Of a DNA stretch of 15,182 bases, positions 1 through 5,834 are shown piece after piece. The position numbers were made by a program, and so were the translations under genes. Source of the DNA: JAXFQS01 sp034178815 (GTDB taxonomy: Bacteria; Verrucomicrobiota; Kiritimatiellia; RFP12; DVOR01). The stretch's first letter is position 1. Each line of letters begins with the position of its first letter. The notes below the pieces were generated by a model. That model was not told where the DNA came from. It did not search any database and worked only from the letters and a program-made list of their open reading frames with translations. Location: assembly GCA_034178815.1 (NCBI GenBank), contig JAXFQS010000113.1, forward strand, positions 1-15,182, in the 5' to 3' direction.

Positions 1-1798
1 AGTAGTCCGTCACCGCCAGATCCGCAGTCTCCCGCAACCCCGGCGTCAAGACCTTCACGACAGGGAAGGAACCATTCTCCCTATCCTCCACCAACGGAAC
101 CCAATCCGTCTGCCACCCCTCAGCCAGCACATTTTGCGGAACCGTGAAACAATTCTGGGCCGTGCACGAGTAGGCGCGCAGACCAATCGTGTTCGTCGGA
201 ACCCGGCTATAGAACGGATTGGCAATGTCGGCATCACTCAAAAAGAGGCAGTTGACGACATTCACCGGCCAATAGTGCCTCGAACCAACAAGAGCCACGG
301 ATGGATTCGCCGAAGTGGCAGAGATAAAGGTACAGTTGGCCGCACCGCAGATAGTCCCGAAGGTGTTTGCCGAGGCCAAAAGCCCCTCCGCCAAGACAGG
401 AGCCACATCGCTTCGTCCAGTTCTATCCTCAGCGAAGTTGCGGTCGAAAAGGCAGTTGACGAAAACATGCTTGTGCGCGTGTATATAGTTGTTGGCAGTA
501 TAGCAGTCTGATCCCGCGATGCCCAGCGCGTAGTTGCCATTCCCTTGATCTGCATGGGCGGCAATCACATTATCCGCAAAGACGGTATTGCGGAAATATG
601 CTCCACCCCGATGGCCGGACTTTTCATGCTGCCCGACTAGGAAGTAGGAATAACCGCTCTGCACGGAGCAGGAGATAAAGTTGTGCTCGAAACGGCTGTT
701 TTCGATATACCATGAGCCACCTGAGGTGCCGACGATGGGGGAACAGCCGGTCGCGCTTTCGGTCATCAAGTTCCAGCAGAAGGTGAACTGACAGCCCCTG
801 ATCAGTGGAAGGGGGCCGCCGGTTTCGGCACTAATGCAGACGGCCGGTCCGCCGTGTGCAAGTTCGGATTTCCCGTGGCGGCAAATACGGTTGAAGGTGG
901 AATCGACAATGACGGACGGGTAGCGGCCATTACTGAGGTGGATGACACCGCCGCGGAGGGTGGCGGTGCTATAGATGGACTCGAACAGGCAGTTGGTGAT
1001 GGTACCTGGCGTAGAGAAGTAGAGACCGGCAGTGGGCTCAGCCACGCCATAGGCAAAGTGGGAGTTGGAGAGGGTGAAGAATTTGAGGTTGTCGACACTG
1101 AAGACGCCCGAAGCACCGCGGTTGGCGAAGAAACGGCAGTCGTTAATGGTGACGCTGGTGGAGGTGCCGGAAGCGGAGAAGAGTTGGTTGCGATAGCCTA
1201 TCAGATAGATGCCGTCGAGAACGAATGTGGCGCCGTTTGAGAAGGTGAAGAGGGTCGACCCGGAGTTGTCGCTGAAGAAGGAGTAGCCCGTGCCGTTGTT
1301 GATGGCGGCAGCGTAGATGTCATACTCGCCCGTATAGGCCGGAGGCGGATTGAAGCGTCCATTCACTACCATCGGCGCGCTCTCCATCGTCGTGATGGTA
1401 ACGCTGGGCGTTGCATTGGTGGAAAGTTCGTAGTGGATATAACAATCGTTGCCGTTCTTGTCTCCGGTGAAAATGGATTGATTGGCCTGCGTATCTCGTT
1501 GCTCCAAGGTTTCTCCGTCGACACCCGCAAAGCCGCCATAAATCTTGAGCGTCTGCGTCCCGACGGCCGTATTGCTGCTCAGCGGGTAGACCCCGGCGGC
1601 GACATAAAGCGTCCCATCCTCCTCCGCCAGCGCGGCGGTCAACGCCTCCTGCGCATTGGTATAGGCGCTCGCCCAGGAAGTCCCATCCTGAACCGTGCGC
1701 TCCTCACCCTCGATCGCCGCCCTCAGGAAGACGGCGGCCGAGGTCTGGAGCGAGAACAACGCGACAAGTGCCGCGGCAACATAGCATATCATTTTCAT
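1..1798 (-). CDS. Secreted parallel beta-helix protein (polymorphic outer-membrane-protein-like), 3' end outside window
   Basis: The minus strand is open from an ATG at 1798 to the window edge, 599 codons without a stop, so the C-terminus is missing. The protein begins with a clear signal peptide (Lys near the N-terminus, a hydrophobic stretch AAALVALFSL, likely cut after TSAA near residue 22). Next comes a segment typical of secreted beta-helix repeats: DGTSWASAYTNAQEAL, then TLYVAAGVYPL, then IYGGFAGVDGETLEQRDT (roughly residues 40-105). The rest is a series of short rungs of the form N-C-x-F or similar (NDCRFF, NCLFES, NSRFEH, NTVFAD, NCLFDR, NCTFIS, NCLFLS), as in right-handed beta-helix and Pmp-type proteins. 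About sixteen cysteines lie in the mature part. By family analogy it is an exported cell-surface or extracellular protein, perhaps a polysaccharide-active or adhesive one, but no catalytic residues can be assigned. Any anchor or autotransporter barrel would lie outside the window. An AAAAGG stretch about a dozen bases upstream may be a weak ribosome binding site. Confidence 0.85.
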   Translation of the reverse strand, partial: MKMICYVAAALVALFSLQTSAAVFLRAAIEGEERTVQDGTSWASAYTNAQEALTAALAEEDGTLYVAAGVYPLSSNTAVGTQTLKIYGGFAGVDGETLEQRDTQANQSIFTGDKNGNDCYIHYELSTNATPSVTITTMESAPMVVNGRFNPPPAYTGEYDIYAAAINNGTGYSFFSDNSGSTLFTFSNGATFVLDGIYLIGYRNQLFSASGTSTSVTINDCRFFANRGASGVFSVDNLKFFTLSNSHFAYGVAEPTAGLYFSTPGTITNCLFESIYSTATLRGGVIHLSNGRYPSVIVDSTFNRICRHGKSELAHGGPAVCISAETGGPLPLIRGCQFTFCWNLMTESATGCSPIVGTSGGSWYIENSRFEHNFISCSVQSGYSYFLVGQHEKSGHRGGAYFRNTVFADNVIAAHADQGNGNYALGIAGSDCYTANNYIHAHKHVFVNCLFDRNFAEDRTGRSDVAPVLAEGLLASANTFGTICGAANCTFISATSANPSVALVGSRHYWPVNVVNCLFLSDADIANPFYSRVPTNTIGLRAYSCTAQNCFTVPQNVLAEGWQTDWVPLVEDRENGSFPVVKVLTPGLRETADLAVTDY

Positions 1799-1817
1799 AG
1801 TCACACATACCTTTTGC

Positions 1818-1831
1818 CACGCCGAAGCGTG
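1818..1831 (-). promoter_or_regulatory. Leader hairpin with UUCG tetraloop
   Basis: In the minus-strand leader the sequence CACGC-TTCG-GCGTG forms a 5-bp stem closed by the very stable C(UUCG)G tetraloop. It sits between the predicted start site and the AAAAGG motif. It may stabilise the 5' end of the mRNA; a regulatory role is inference. Confidence 0.35.
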
Positions 1832-1850
1832 CAGTCCAAAACCAGCAACG

Positions 1851-1866
1851 AGACTGTCGACAGTCT
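1851..1866. promoter_or_regulatory. Perfect 16-bp palindrome over -10/start site, candidate operator
   Basis: AGACTGTCGACAGTCT is its own reverse complement. It overlaps the -10 box and the expected start site of the beta-helix gene, the position where a dimeric repressor would block initiation. It does not match a repressor box I recognise (the CTGT and ACAG halves are too close for the E. coli LexA arrangement). Confidence 0.4.
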
Positions 1867-1890
1867 AACGCAACATTCCAACCCTGTCAA
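1862..1890 (-). promoter_or_regulatory. Sigma70-type promoter of the beta-helix gene
   Basis: On the minus strand a perfect -35 box TTGACA (1890-1885) is followed after exactly 17 bases by TAGACT (1867-1862), a 4-of-6 match to TATAAT. Transcription would start near 1855, leaving a leader of about 57 bases before the ATG at 1798. The promoter is read from sequence only. Confidence 0.6.
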
Positions 1891-2295
1891 GCCCCAACCC
1901 CTCTCCGCGTTGGGGAAAGTTCATCCAACTGCCCGACAATCACTCGAAAACTCCGAAAAAACGCCCCAAAACGCCACTTTTCCCGAGTCCTCTTCCCCCT
2001 GCGGCAAGGAGGCTCCACCTGCACTACCCATGTGGGCAATGTTTTCCTAGCGCCCCATCCCCCTCACCCGTCGACGATTCCAACGCCTGACCAACGCCGC
2101 CCCCAAAGGTTCCTCCCCCACCTCCCATTCCTGTCTACCCATTCCCGCCATCCTGTCAACCATCCGCCCCCACTCCTGCGCACCTACTCTCCTCCCTCAG
2201 CAAGCGACCGCCGCCCCAGTCGCGCCCAGGAAACCCCGAAAACATTGGGGAATTCCGCCAGCCGCAACTTTTTCGTCCCGAGCACAACTTTCTGC
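1891..2295. other. Non-coding divergent intergenic region
   Basis: About 400 bases separate the promoter of the minus-strand beta-helix gene from the plus-strand tRNA promoter. The plus strand is strongly pyrimidine-rich, especially 2040-2220. Reading frames here give proline/serine-rich low-complexity peptides with no recognisable protein. A second weak minus-strand promoter-like pair lies at 2132-2159. Nothing else is evident. Confidence 0.6.
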
Positions 2296-2324
2296 TTGCA
2301 CACGCGCCCCCCTTTTGGTAATCT
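2296..2324 (+). promoter_or_regulatory. Promoter of the tRNA-Gly/Lys/Met cluster
   Basis: TTGCAC (2296-2301) and TAATCT (2319-2324) are spaced by 17 bases. The expected start near 2331 is only a few bases upstream of the mature 5' end of tRNA-Gly at 2335, as is common for tRNA operons. Confidence 0.6.
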
Positions 2325-2334
2325 CTTGGGCATT

Positions 2335-2410
2335 GCGAACGTAACTCAATTGGTAGAGTTCCACCTTGCCAAGGTGGTTGTCGTGGGTTCGAATCCCATC
2401 GTTCGCTCCA
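2335..2410 (+). tRNA. tRNA-Gly(GCC)
   Basis: A 76-base cloverleaf: acceptor GCGAACG (2335-2341) pairs with CGTTCGC (2400-2406), the D-stem is ACTC/GAGT, and the anticodon stem CCACC/GGTGG holds the loop TTGCCAA with anticodon GCC at 2368-2370. The T-arm is GTGGG-TTCGAAT-CCCAT. The discriminator is U and CCA is encoded (2408-2410). It decodes GGC/GGU glycine codons and is the first gene of the cluster. Confidence 0.97.
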
Positions 2411-2417
2411 TTTTTAT

Positions 2418-2493
2418 GGGGGTGTAGCTCAGTTGGTAGAGCAAGTGACTCTTAATCACTGGGTCCACGGTTCGAGCCCGTGCACCCCTACCA
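2418..2493 (+). tRNA. tRNA-Lys(CTT)
   Basis: A 76-base cloverleaf: acceptor GGGGGTG (2418-2424) pairs with CACCCCT (2483-2489), with a terminal G-U pair. The D-stem is GCTC/GAGC. The anticodon stem AGTGA/TCACT holds the loop CTCTTAA with anticodon CTT at 2451-2453. The T-arm is CACGG-TTCGAGC-CCGTG, the discriminator is A and CCA is encoded. It reads AAG. It lies 7 bases after tRNA-Gly and is surely cotranscribed. Confidence 0.97.
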
Positions 2494-2496
2494 TAA

Positions 2497-2537
2497 AAAT
2501 GAAAATGCAGTGCGCCAGAACACTGCATTTTTCATTT
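2497..2537 (+). terminator. Long hairpin between tRNA-Lys and tRNA-Met, terminator or processing signal
   Basis: AAATGAAAATGCAGTG (2497-2512) pairs with CACTGCATTTTTCATTT (2521-2537), with one bulged T and an 8-base loop. The 3' arm carries a T-run, so it resembles an intrinsic terminator. Its last base directly abuts the first base of tRNA-Met, so it may instead expose the RNase P site in a read-through transcript. No separate promoter for tRNA-Met is visible. Confidence 0.55.
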
Positions 2538-2613
2538 GGCGGGTTAGCTCAGTTGGTAGAGCATCGGAATCATAATCCGCAGGTCGGGGGATCGTGACCC
2601 TCACCCGCCACCA
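2538..2613 (+). tRNA. tRNA-Met(CAT), elongator type, with unusual T-loop
   Basis: A 76-base cloverleaf: acceptor GGCGGGT (2538-2544) pairs with ACCCGCC (2603-2609), the D-stem is GCTC/GAGC, and the anticodon loop is ATCATAA with CAT at 2571-2573. CCA is encoded. The paired G1-C72 and the absence of the three-G/three-C anticodon stem exclude the initiator. The overall sequence resembles bacterial elongator tRNA-Met more than lysidine-modified tRNA-Ile2, though CAT alone cannot decide. The T-loop is ATCGTGA instead of the usual TTCGANN, so positions 54 and 58 are A and U rather than U and A. Pair 27-43 is a T-C mismatch. Six T residues (2616-2621) follow the gene. Confidence 0.9.
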
Positions 2614-2641
2614 CCTTTTTTCCCAAGCCCAAGGCAAAGCG

Positions 2642-2657
2642 CCGCGGGGGCGCGGCA
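2642..2657 (+). other. GC-rich hairpin downstream of the tRNA cluster
   Basis: GCCGCG-GGGG-CGCGGC is a perfect 6-bp stem with a 4-base loop. There is no T-tract after it, so it is not a classical terminator. It may protect the 3' end of the tRNA transcript or be chance in GC-rich DNA. Confidence 0.3.
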
Positions 2658-2709
2658 CCAACCAAGCCAGAGACCGAACCGGGACAAGTTATGTTGCCCA
2701 CACGCACCC

Positions 2710-2838
2710 CGCCAGTTCCAGCCAATTCGGTCACTGGCGAACGCCCCGCCAACCAATCAGTTCGGCGCGTTGAGGTGCCGAAAGACGCAGAAAAGGTGCG
2801 TAGGCTCAGGGGGCGGCGACGCCCTTCCGCCCAGAGCC
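2710..2838 (+). ncRNA. Candidate structured RNA: four tandem hairpins
   Basis: Perfect inverted repeats follow each other closely: CGCCAGT/ACTGGCG (2710-2716 with 2733-2739), TTCGGC/GCCGAA (2761-2766 with 2777-2782), ACGCA/TGCGT (2785-2789 with 2797-2801), and an 11-bp two-part stem GGCTC...GAGCC enclosing GGGCGG/CCGCCC (2803-2838). A further long-range 8-bp pair CGAGCCCG/CGGGCTCG links 2933-2940 with 2981-2988. The arrangement is multi-stem and has no recognisable protein in any frame. It does not show signatures I know for RNase P RNA, tmRNA, SRP RNA or 6S RNA. The strand is uncertain, and it could be a leader of ispE, an independent small RNA or a chance result of GC-rich sequence. Confidence 0.3.
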
Positions 2839-3023
2839 GAGATAGCCATTCAGCTCGCCGCGTGATGGTCAGAACAGACCCACAGGAAAAGCGATTTCGA
2901 AGCGGCATTGCCAAACGGAAAATCCGCTCGCCCGAGCCCGCAAAGCCAGCCTCGCGCAATCTTGCCGGACAATCCCTCTCCGGGCTCGAAGCGACCGCAC
3001 GCAAACGCGCCGCACGACCCCGT

Positions 3024-3052
3024 TTGGAGCATCTTCCGTCAGTTCTTTTTAT
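3024..3052 (+). promoter_or_regulatory. Weak promoter candidate upstream of ispE
   Basis: TTGGAG (3024-3029) and TTTTAT (3047-3052) lie 17 bases apart, each matching four of six consensus positions. It would give a leader of roughly 55 bases before ispE. It is the best candidate in this stretch but far from consensus. Confidence 0.25.
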
Positions 3053-3115
3053 CCCTTCCCCTTCCCTGGTGGAAGTAGCCCCATTCCTTGCCAAATAGCC
3101 CGCCAAGCCTCCGCT

Positions 3116-4099
3116 ATGAGCCACCAGATCGCCCCCTTGATCCTCCACGCGCCCGCTAAAGTCAACCTAACCCTCCAGGTCGGGCCAGTCCGCCCCGACG
3201 GCTTCCACGAACTCGACAGCCTGCTCATCCCCGTCACCCTCTTCGACACCCTCCGCTTCACCCCCGCCAACACCCTCGAACTTCTCCACGCCCCCGACTC
3301 CGAGATTCCCCCCGAAGCCCTCGGCGCCCCCGAACACAACCTCATTCTGCGCGCCGCCCGCCTCCTTCAGAGGGAAACCTCGACCTCCTTCGGCGCCACT
3401 ATCCACTTGACCAAGCGCATCCCCACCGGCGCCGGCCTCGGCGGAGGCTCCAGCGACTGCGCCGCCACCCTCCACGCCCTCAACCGCCTTTGGAACCTCA
3501 ACCTCCCCATCCCGCGACTCGAAGCCCTCTCCGCCACCCTTGGATCCGACATTCCAGCCTTCGTCCGAGGCGGCGCACAGCGTATGCTCGGGCGCGGAGA
3601 ACGCCTCGAATCCCCCTGGAACACCCCCGAAAACGCCCCCATTCCGCCCCTTTGGCTCGTCCTTGCCAACTGCGGCACGCACTGTTCCACCAAGGAAGTC
3701 TACGCCCACTGCACTCCAGCCTTGACTTCCCCCCCCGAAGTTTACTATACTGTCCGCTCTTCGACCGCCCGCGGAGCCGTGTCCGAACTCGCCCCCGCGC
3801 TCGTCAACGACCTGCAGGATGGCGTCTTCCGGCGCTACCCCCAAGTCGCCCAAAGCGCACGCGAACTCGAACAGGCCGGTGCTCTCCGCGTCCTCCTCTC
3901 GGGGAGCGGCGCGACCGTCTTCGGCCTAGCGCGGAACCGCAGACACGCCGAAGAGATGGCCCGGCGACTACCAGCCGGCCTCTGGAACCGCATCGTTCAC
4001 ACGATTGCCCGATGGTGTAATGGCAGCACAAGGGATTTTGATTCCCTTTGTCCTAGTTCGAATCTAGGTCGGGCAACCACCGATTCCGGGTCTGATTGA
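3116..4099 (+). CDS. ispE: 4-diphosphocytidyl-2-C-methyl-D-erythritol kinase, frame extends through a tRNA gene
   Basis: IspE is the cytosolic ATP-dependent kinase of the MEP isoprenoid pathway that phosphorylates CDP-methylerythritol at its 2-hydroxyl. GHMP-kinase features are clear: HAPAKVNLTLQV (residues 11-22), RPDGFHELDS (26-35), the phosphate-binding motif PTGAGLGGGSSDCAA (103-117), GSDIPAF (143-149) and the C-terminal LSGSGATVFGL (261-271). The frame is 327 codons, longer than the usual 280-300. The family-like part ends near residue 297, exactly where the tRNA-Gln gene begins. The last 30 codons are simply the tRNA and its trailer read in frame, stopping at TGA 4097-4099. No stop occurs before the tRNA. 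The start ATG has no clear Shine-Dalgarno sequence. Upstream is the structured region, downstream a terminator. The function call is secure; the native C-terminus is not. Confidence 0.93.
   Translation: MSHQIAPLILHAPAKVNLTLQVGPVRPDGFHELDSLLIPVTLFDTLRFTPANTLELLHAPDSEIPPEALGAPEHNLILRAARLLQRETSTSFGATIHLTKRIPTGAGLGGGSSDCAATLHALNRLWNLNLPIPRLEALSATLGSDIPAFVRGGAQRMLGRGERLESPWNTPENAPIPPLWLVLANCGTHCSTKEVYAHCTPALTSPPEVYYTVRSSTARGAVSELAPALVNDLQDGVFRRYPQVAQSARELEQAGALRVLLSGSGATVFGLARNRRHAEEMARRLPAGLWNRIVHTIARWCNGSTRDFDSLCPSSNLGRATTDSGSD
4006..4079 (+). tRNA. tRNA-Gln(TTG), nested in sense within the ispE reading frame
   Basis: A 74-base cloverleaf: acceptor TGCCCGA (4006-4012) pairs perfectly with TCGGGCA (4069-4075). 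The anticodon stem AGGGA/TCCCT holds the loop TTTTGAT with anticodon TTG at 4038-4040. The T-arm is CCTAG-TTCGAAT-CTAGG, and CCA is encoded (4077-4079). It lies on the same strand as ispE and inside its open frame, and is followed by a hairpin terminator, so both probably come from one transcript. Confidence 0.97.
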
Positions 4100-4103
4100 C
4101 GAC

Positions 4104-4141
4104 TGAAAGCCGAAAGCACACGCATTCGGCTTTCAATTTTC
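4104..4141 (+). terminator. Intrinsic terminator after ispE/tRNA-Gln
   Basis: TGAAAGCCGAA (4104-4114) pairs perfectly with TTCGGCTTTCA (4125-4135) around a 10-base loop and is followed by ATTTTCA. The 11-bp stem with a T-rich tail is a good intrinsic terminator. It separates ispE-tRNA-Gln from prs, although read-through is possible since no strong prs promoter is seen in the 25 bases before it. Confidence 0.75.
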
Positions 4142-4166
4142 AATCCGCCCCGATGAGACATCAGGA

Positions 4167-5102
4167 ATGAAACAGATGAAAGTCTTCTCTGGAACCGCCA
4201 ACCGCCCGTTGGCCGAAAAAATCGTCGCCTGCATGGGCGAACAACTCGGCAAAATGGACATCACCCATTTTCCCGACGGAGAGACCTTCGTCAAAATCCA
4301 CGACAACATTCGCGGCCAGGATGTCTTCCTCGTTCAGCCCATCTGCGGCAAGCCCAATGAGATGCTCATGGAGCTGCTCATTATGATTGATGCCGCCCGC
4401 CGGGGTAGCGCCGAGCGCATCACCGCCGTCCTTCCCTACTTCGGCTACGCCCGCCAAGACCGCAAAGACCAGCCGCGCGTCCCCATCACCGCCAAACTCG
4501 TGGCCAACCTCCTCACCGCCGCCGGCGCCGACCGCGTCCTTACGATGGACCTCCACGCCCAGCAGATTCAAGGATTTTTCGATATTCCCGTAGACCACCT
4601 CCACGCCGCGCCGGTTATGGTGAAATACCTGCGCGAGAAGAAGCTCAACAAGCCACTAGTCGTGTCCCCGGATACCGGCGGGGTCAAGTCGGCTTACGCT
4701 TATTCACGAATGCTCGGCACAGGCCTGGCAATCGTCGCGAAACAGAGGCTCGGGGCTACGGAAGTGGATGCCTTTTCCGTCGTTGGCGACGTGAAAGGGT
4801 GCGATGTGATCATGGTAGACGACATGACCACGACCTGCGGAACCCTCCGCGCCGCCGCCAAGCTCCTTCGCGAACAAGGAGCCGCCAGCGTCCGCGCGGT
4901 CGTTTCGCACTGCCCGTTGACCGACATCGGCCTTGAGCGCCTCAAAGAGAACTTCCTTGAGGAACTCGTCACGACCGACACCATCCCGCTTGCGGTGCAA
5001 GGGTTGCCCGTAACGGTGCTGTCCGTCTCCGAGCTTCTGGCCGAAGCCATCATCCGGATCCACAACGACCAGTCCGTCAGCTCCCTCTTCCGTCTAGACT
5101 AA
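4167..5102 (+). CDS. prs: Ribose-phosphate pyrophosphokinase (PRPP synthetase)
   Basis: This cytosolic enzyme transfers pyrophosphate from ATP to ribose 5-phosphate to make PRPP for nucleotide, histidine and tryptophan synthesis. The 311-residue length is normal for class I. Visible motifs are FSGTANRPLAEKI (7-19), FPDGETFVKI (35-44), YARQDRKDQPRVPITAKLVA (94-113), TMDLHAQQIQGFFDIPVD (126-143) and the flexible-loop region AKQRLGATEV (191-200). The PRPP-binding loop reads VDDMTTTCGTL (217-227) where the common form is VDDMIDTGGTL or VDDMIDTAGTL. The two aspartates at its start are kept but the ID pair and a small residue are changed. A second in-frame ATG three codons later is an equally possible start. 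It opens the long operon; rplY begins 42 bases downstream, and an ispE-prs-rplY-pth order is known from other bacteria. Confidence 0.96.
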   Translation: MKQMKVFSGTANRPLAEKIVACMGEQLGKMDITHFPDGETFVKIHDNIRGQDVFLVQPICGKPNEMLMELLIMIDAARRGSAERITAVLPYFGYARQDRKDQPRVPITAKLVANLLTAAGADRVLTMDLHAQQIQGFFDIPVDHLHAAPVMVKYLREKKLNKPLVVSPDTGGVKSAYAYSRMLGTGLAIVAKQRLGATEVDAFSVVGDVKGCDVIMVDDMTTTCGTLRAAAKLLREQGAASVRAVVSHCPLTDIGLERLKENFLEELVTTDTIPLAVQGLPVTVLSVSELLAEAIIRIHNDQSVSSLFRLD

Positions 5103-5144
5103 GGCGAGCCCGACAGACCTGCACGAATAAGGAAACCAGACAAA

Positions 5145-5816
5145 ATGGCCAATGCTATCAGACTGGCCGCGAAGCCCAGAACCGAATCCGGTTCCGGGGC
5201 CGCAGGCCGCCTCCGCCGCGCCGGGTCGATTCCCGCAGCGGTCGGCAATATGAATGGCGGGACCACCCTCATTCAGATCGACACGCATGACTTCACCCTG
5301 ATGCTCCGCCACCACCAGGCCGACCAGCTGTTGGTGACGCTCGTCATGGACGGGAAAGACCTTCCCGCCATCATGCGCGAAGTCCAGTACGACGTCCTCT
5401 CCGGCGTCCCCACCCACGCCGACTTCACCGAAGTCGATGTCAACAAGCCCATCCGCGTCGAATGCGCCATCCACCTCGTCGGCGAGCCCGATGGCGTCAA
5501 GAACGGCGGCGGCGTGCTGGATCAGCTCCTGCGCCACATTCATGTCGAGTGCCTCCCGGGCGATATCGTCGAGCACTTCGATGTCGATGTCTCCGCGCTC
5601 AAGCTCAACGAGTCGCTCGAAGTCAAGGATCTCGACTTCGGCGCGAAGTACCGCATTGCGACCCTGGCGACCACCCCCGTGGCAACCGTCGTCAAGGCCG
5701 ATGAAGAGATTGTCGTCGACACCCCCGCCGAGACCGCCGAGGCCGCCAGCCCCGAAGTCATCGCCAAAGGGAAGAAGGAAGAAGGCGCGGCCCCTGCCGC
5801 CGATGCCAAGAAGTAA
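5145..5816 (+). CDS. rplY: 50S ribosomal protein bL25, long (CTC/TL5) form
   Basis: bL25 binds 5S rRNA in the large subunit. At 223 residues this is the two-domain form: the N-terminal 5S-binding barrel (about 1-93, with KPRTESGSGAAGRLRRAG and REVQYDVLSGVPTHADFTEV) and the C-terminal beta domain (about 95-187, with NGGGVLDQLLRHIHVECLPG). These are followed by a low-complexity Ala/Glu/Lys tail (about 188-223). An AAGGA motif lies about a dozen bases before the ATG. It sits 42 bases after prs and 18 bases before pth, a common neighbourhood for this gene. Confidence 0.95.
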   Translation: MANAIRLAAKPRTESGSGAAGRLRRAGSIPAAVGNMNGGTTLIQIDTHDFTLMLRHHQADQLLVTLVMDGKDLPAIMREVQYDVLSGVPTHADFTEVDVNKPIRVECAIHLVGEPDGVKNGGGVLDQLLRHIHVECLPGDIVEHFDVDVSALKLNESLEVKDLDFGAKYRIATLATTPVATVVKADEEIVVDTPAETAEAASPEVIAKGKKEEGAAPAADAKK

Positions 5817-5834
5817 TCCGCTCGAACGCGCCGC

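Noticed and set aside
2132..2159. A second minus-strand TTGACA/TAGACA pair with 16-base spacing
   Set aside because: It would need a leader of over 300 bases before the beta-helix gene and lies in biased pyrimidine-rich sequence with similar short repeats. The pair at 1862-1890 is better.
1433..2427. Plus-strand open frames through the left intergenic region
   Set aside because: One is antisense to the beta-helix gene and runs into its promoter region; the other reads through tRNA-Gly. Both are low-complexity.
2691..3098. A plus-strand open frame of 135 codons before ispE
   Set aside because: The product is Arg/Pro-rich without a fold signature and lies over the inverted repeats; no ribosome binding site.
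2614..3115. RNase P RNA, tmRNA, SRP RNA or 6S RNA in the tRNA-ispE gap
   Set aside because: I looked for their conserved core sequences on both strands and found none, so only a generic structured-RNA candidate is reported.
2570..3148. A minus-strand open frame of about 190 codons across tRNA-Met and the ispE start
   Set aside because: It overlaps a tRNA and the ispE start, has Arg/Gly/Ser-rich composition and shows no domain.
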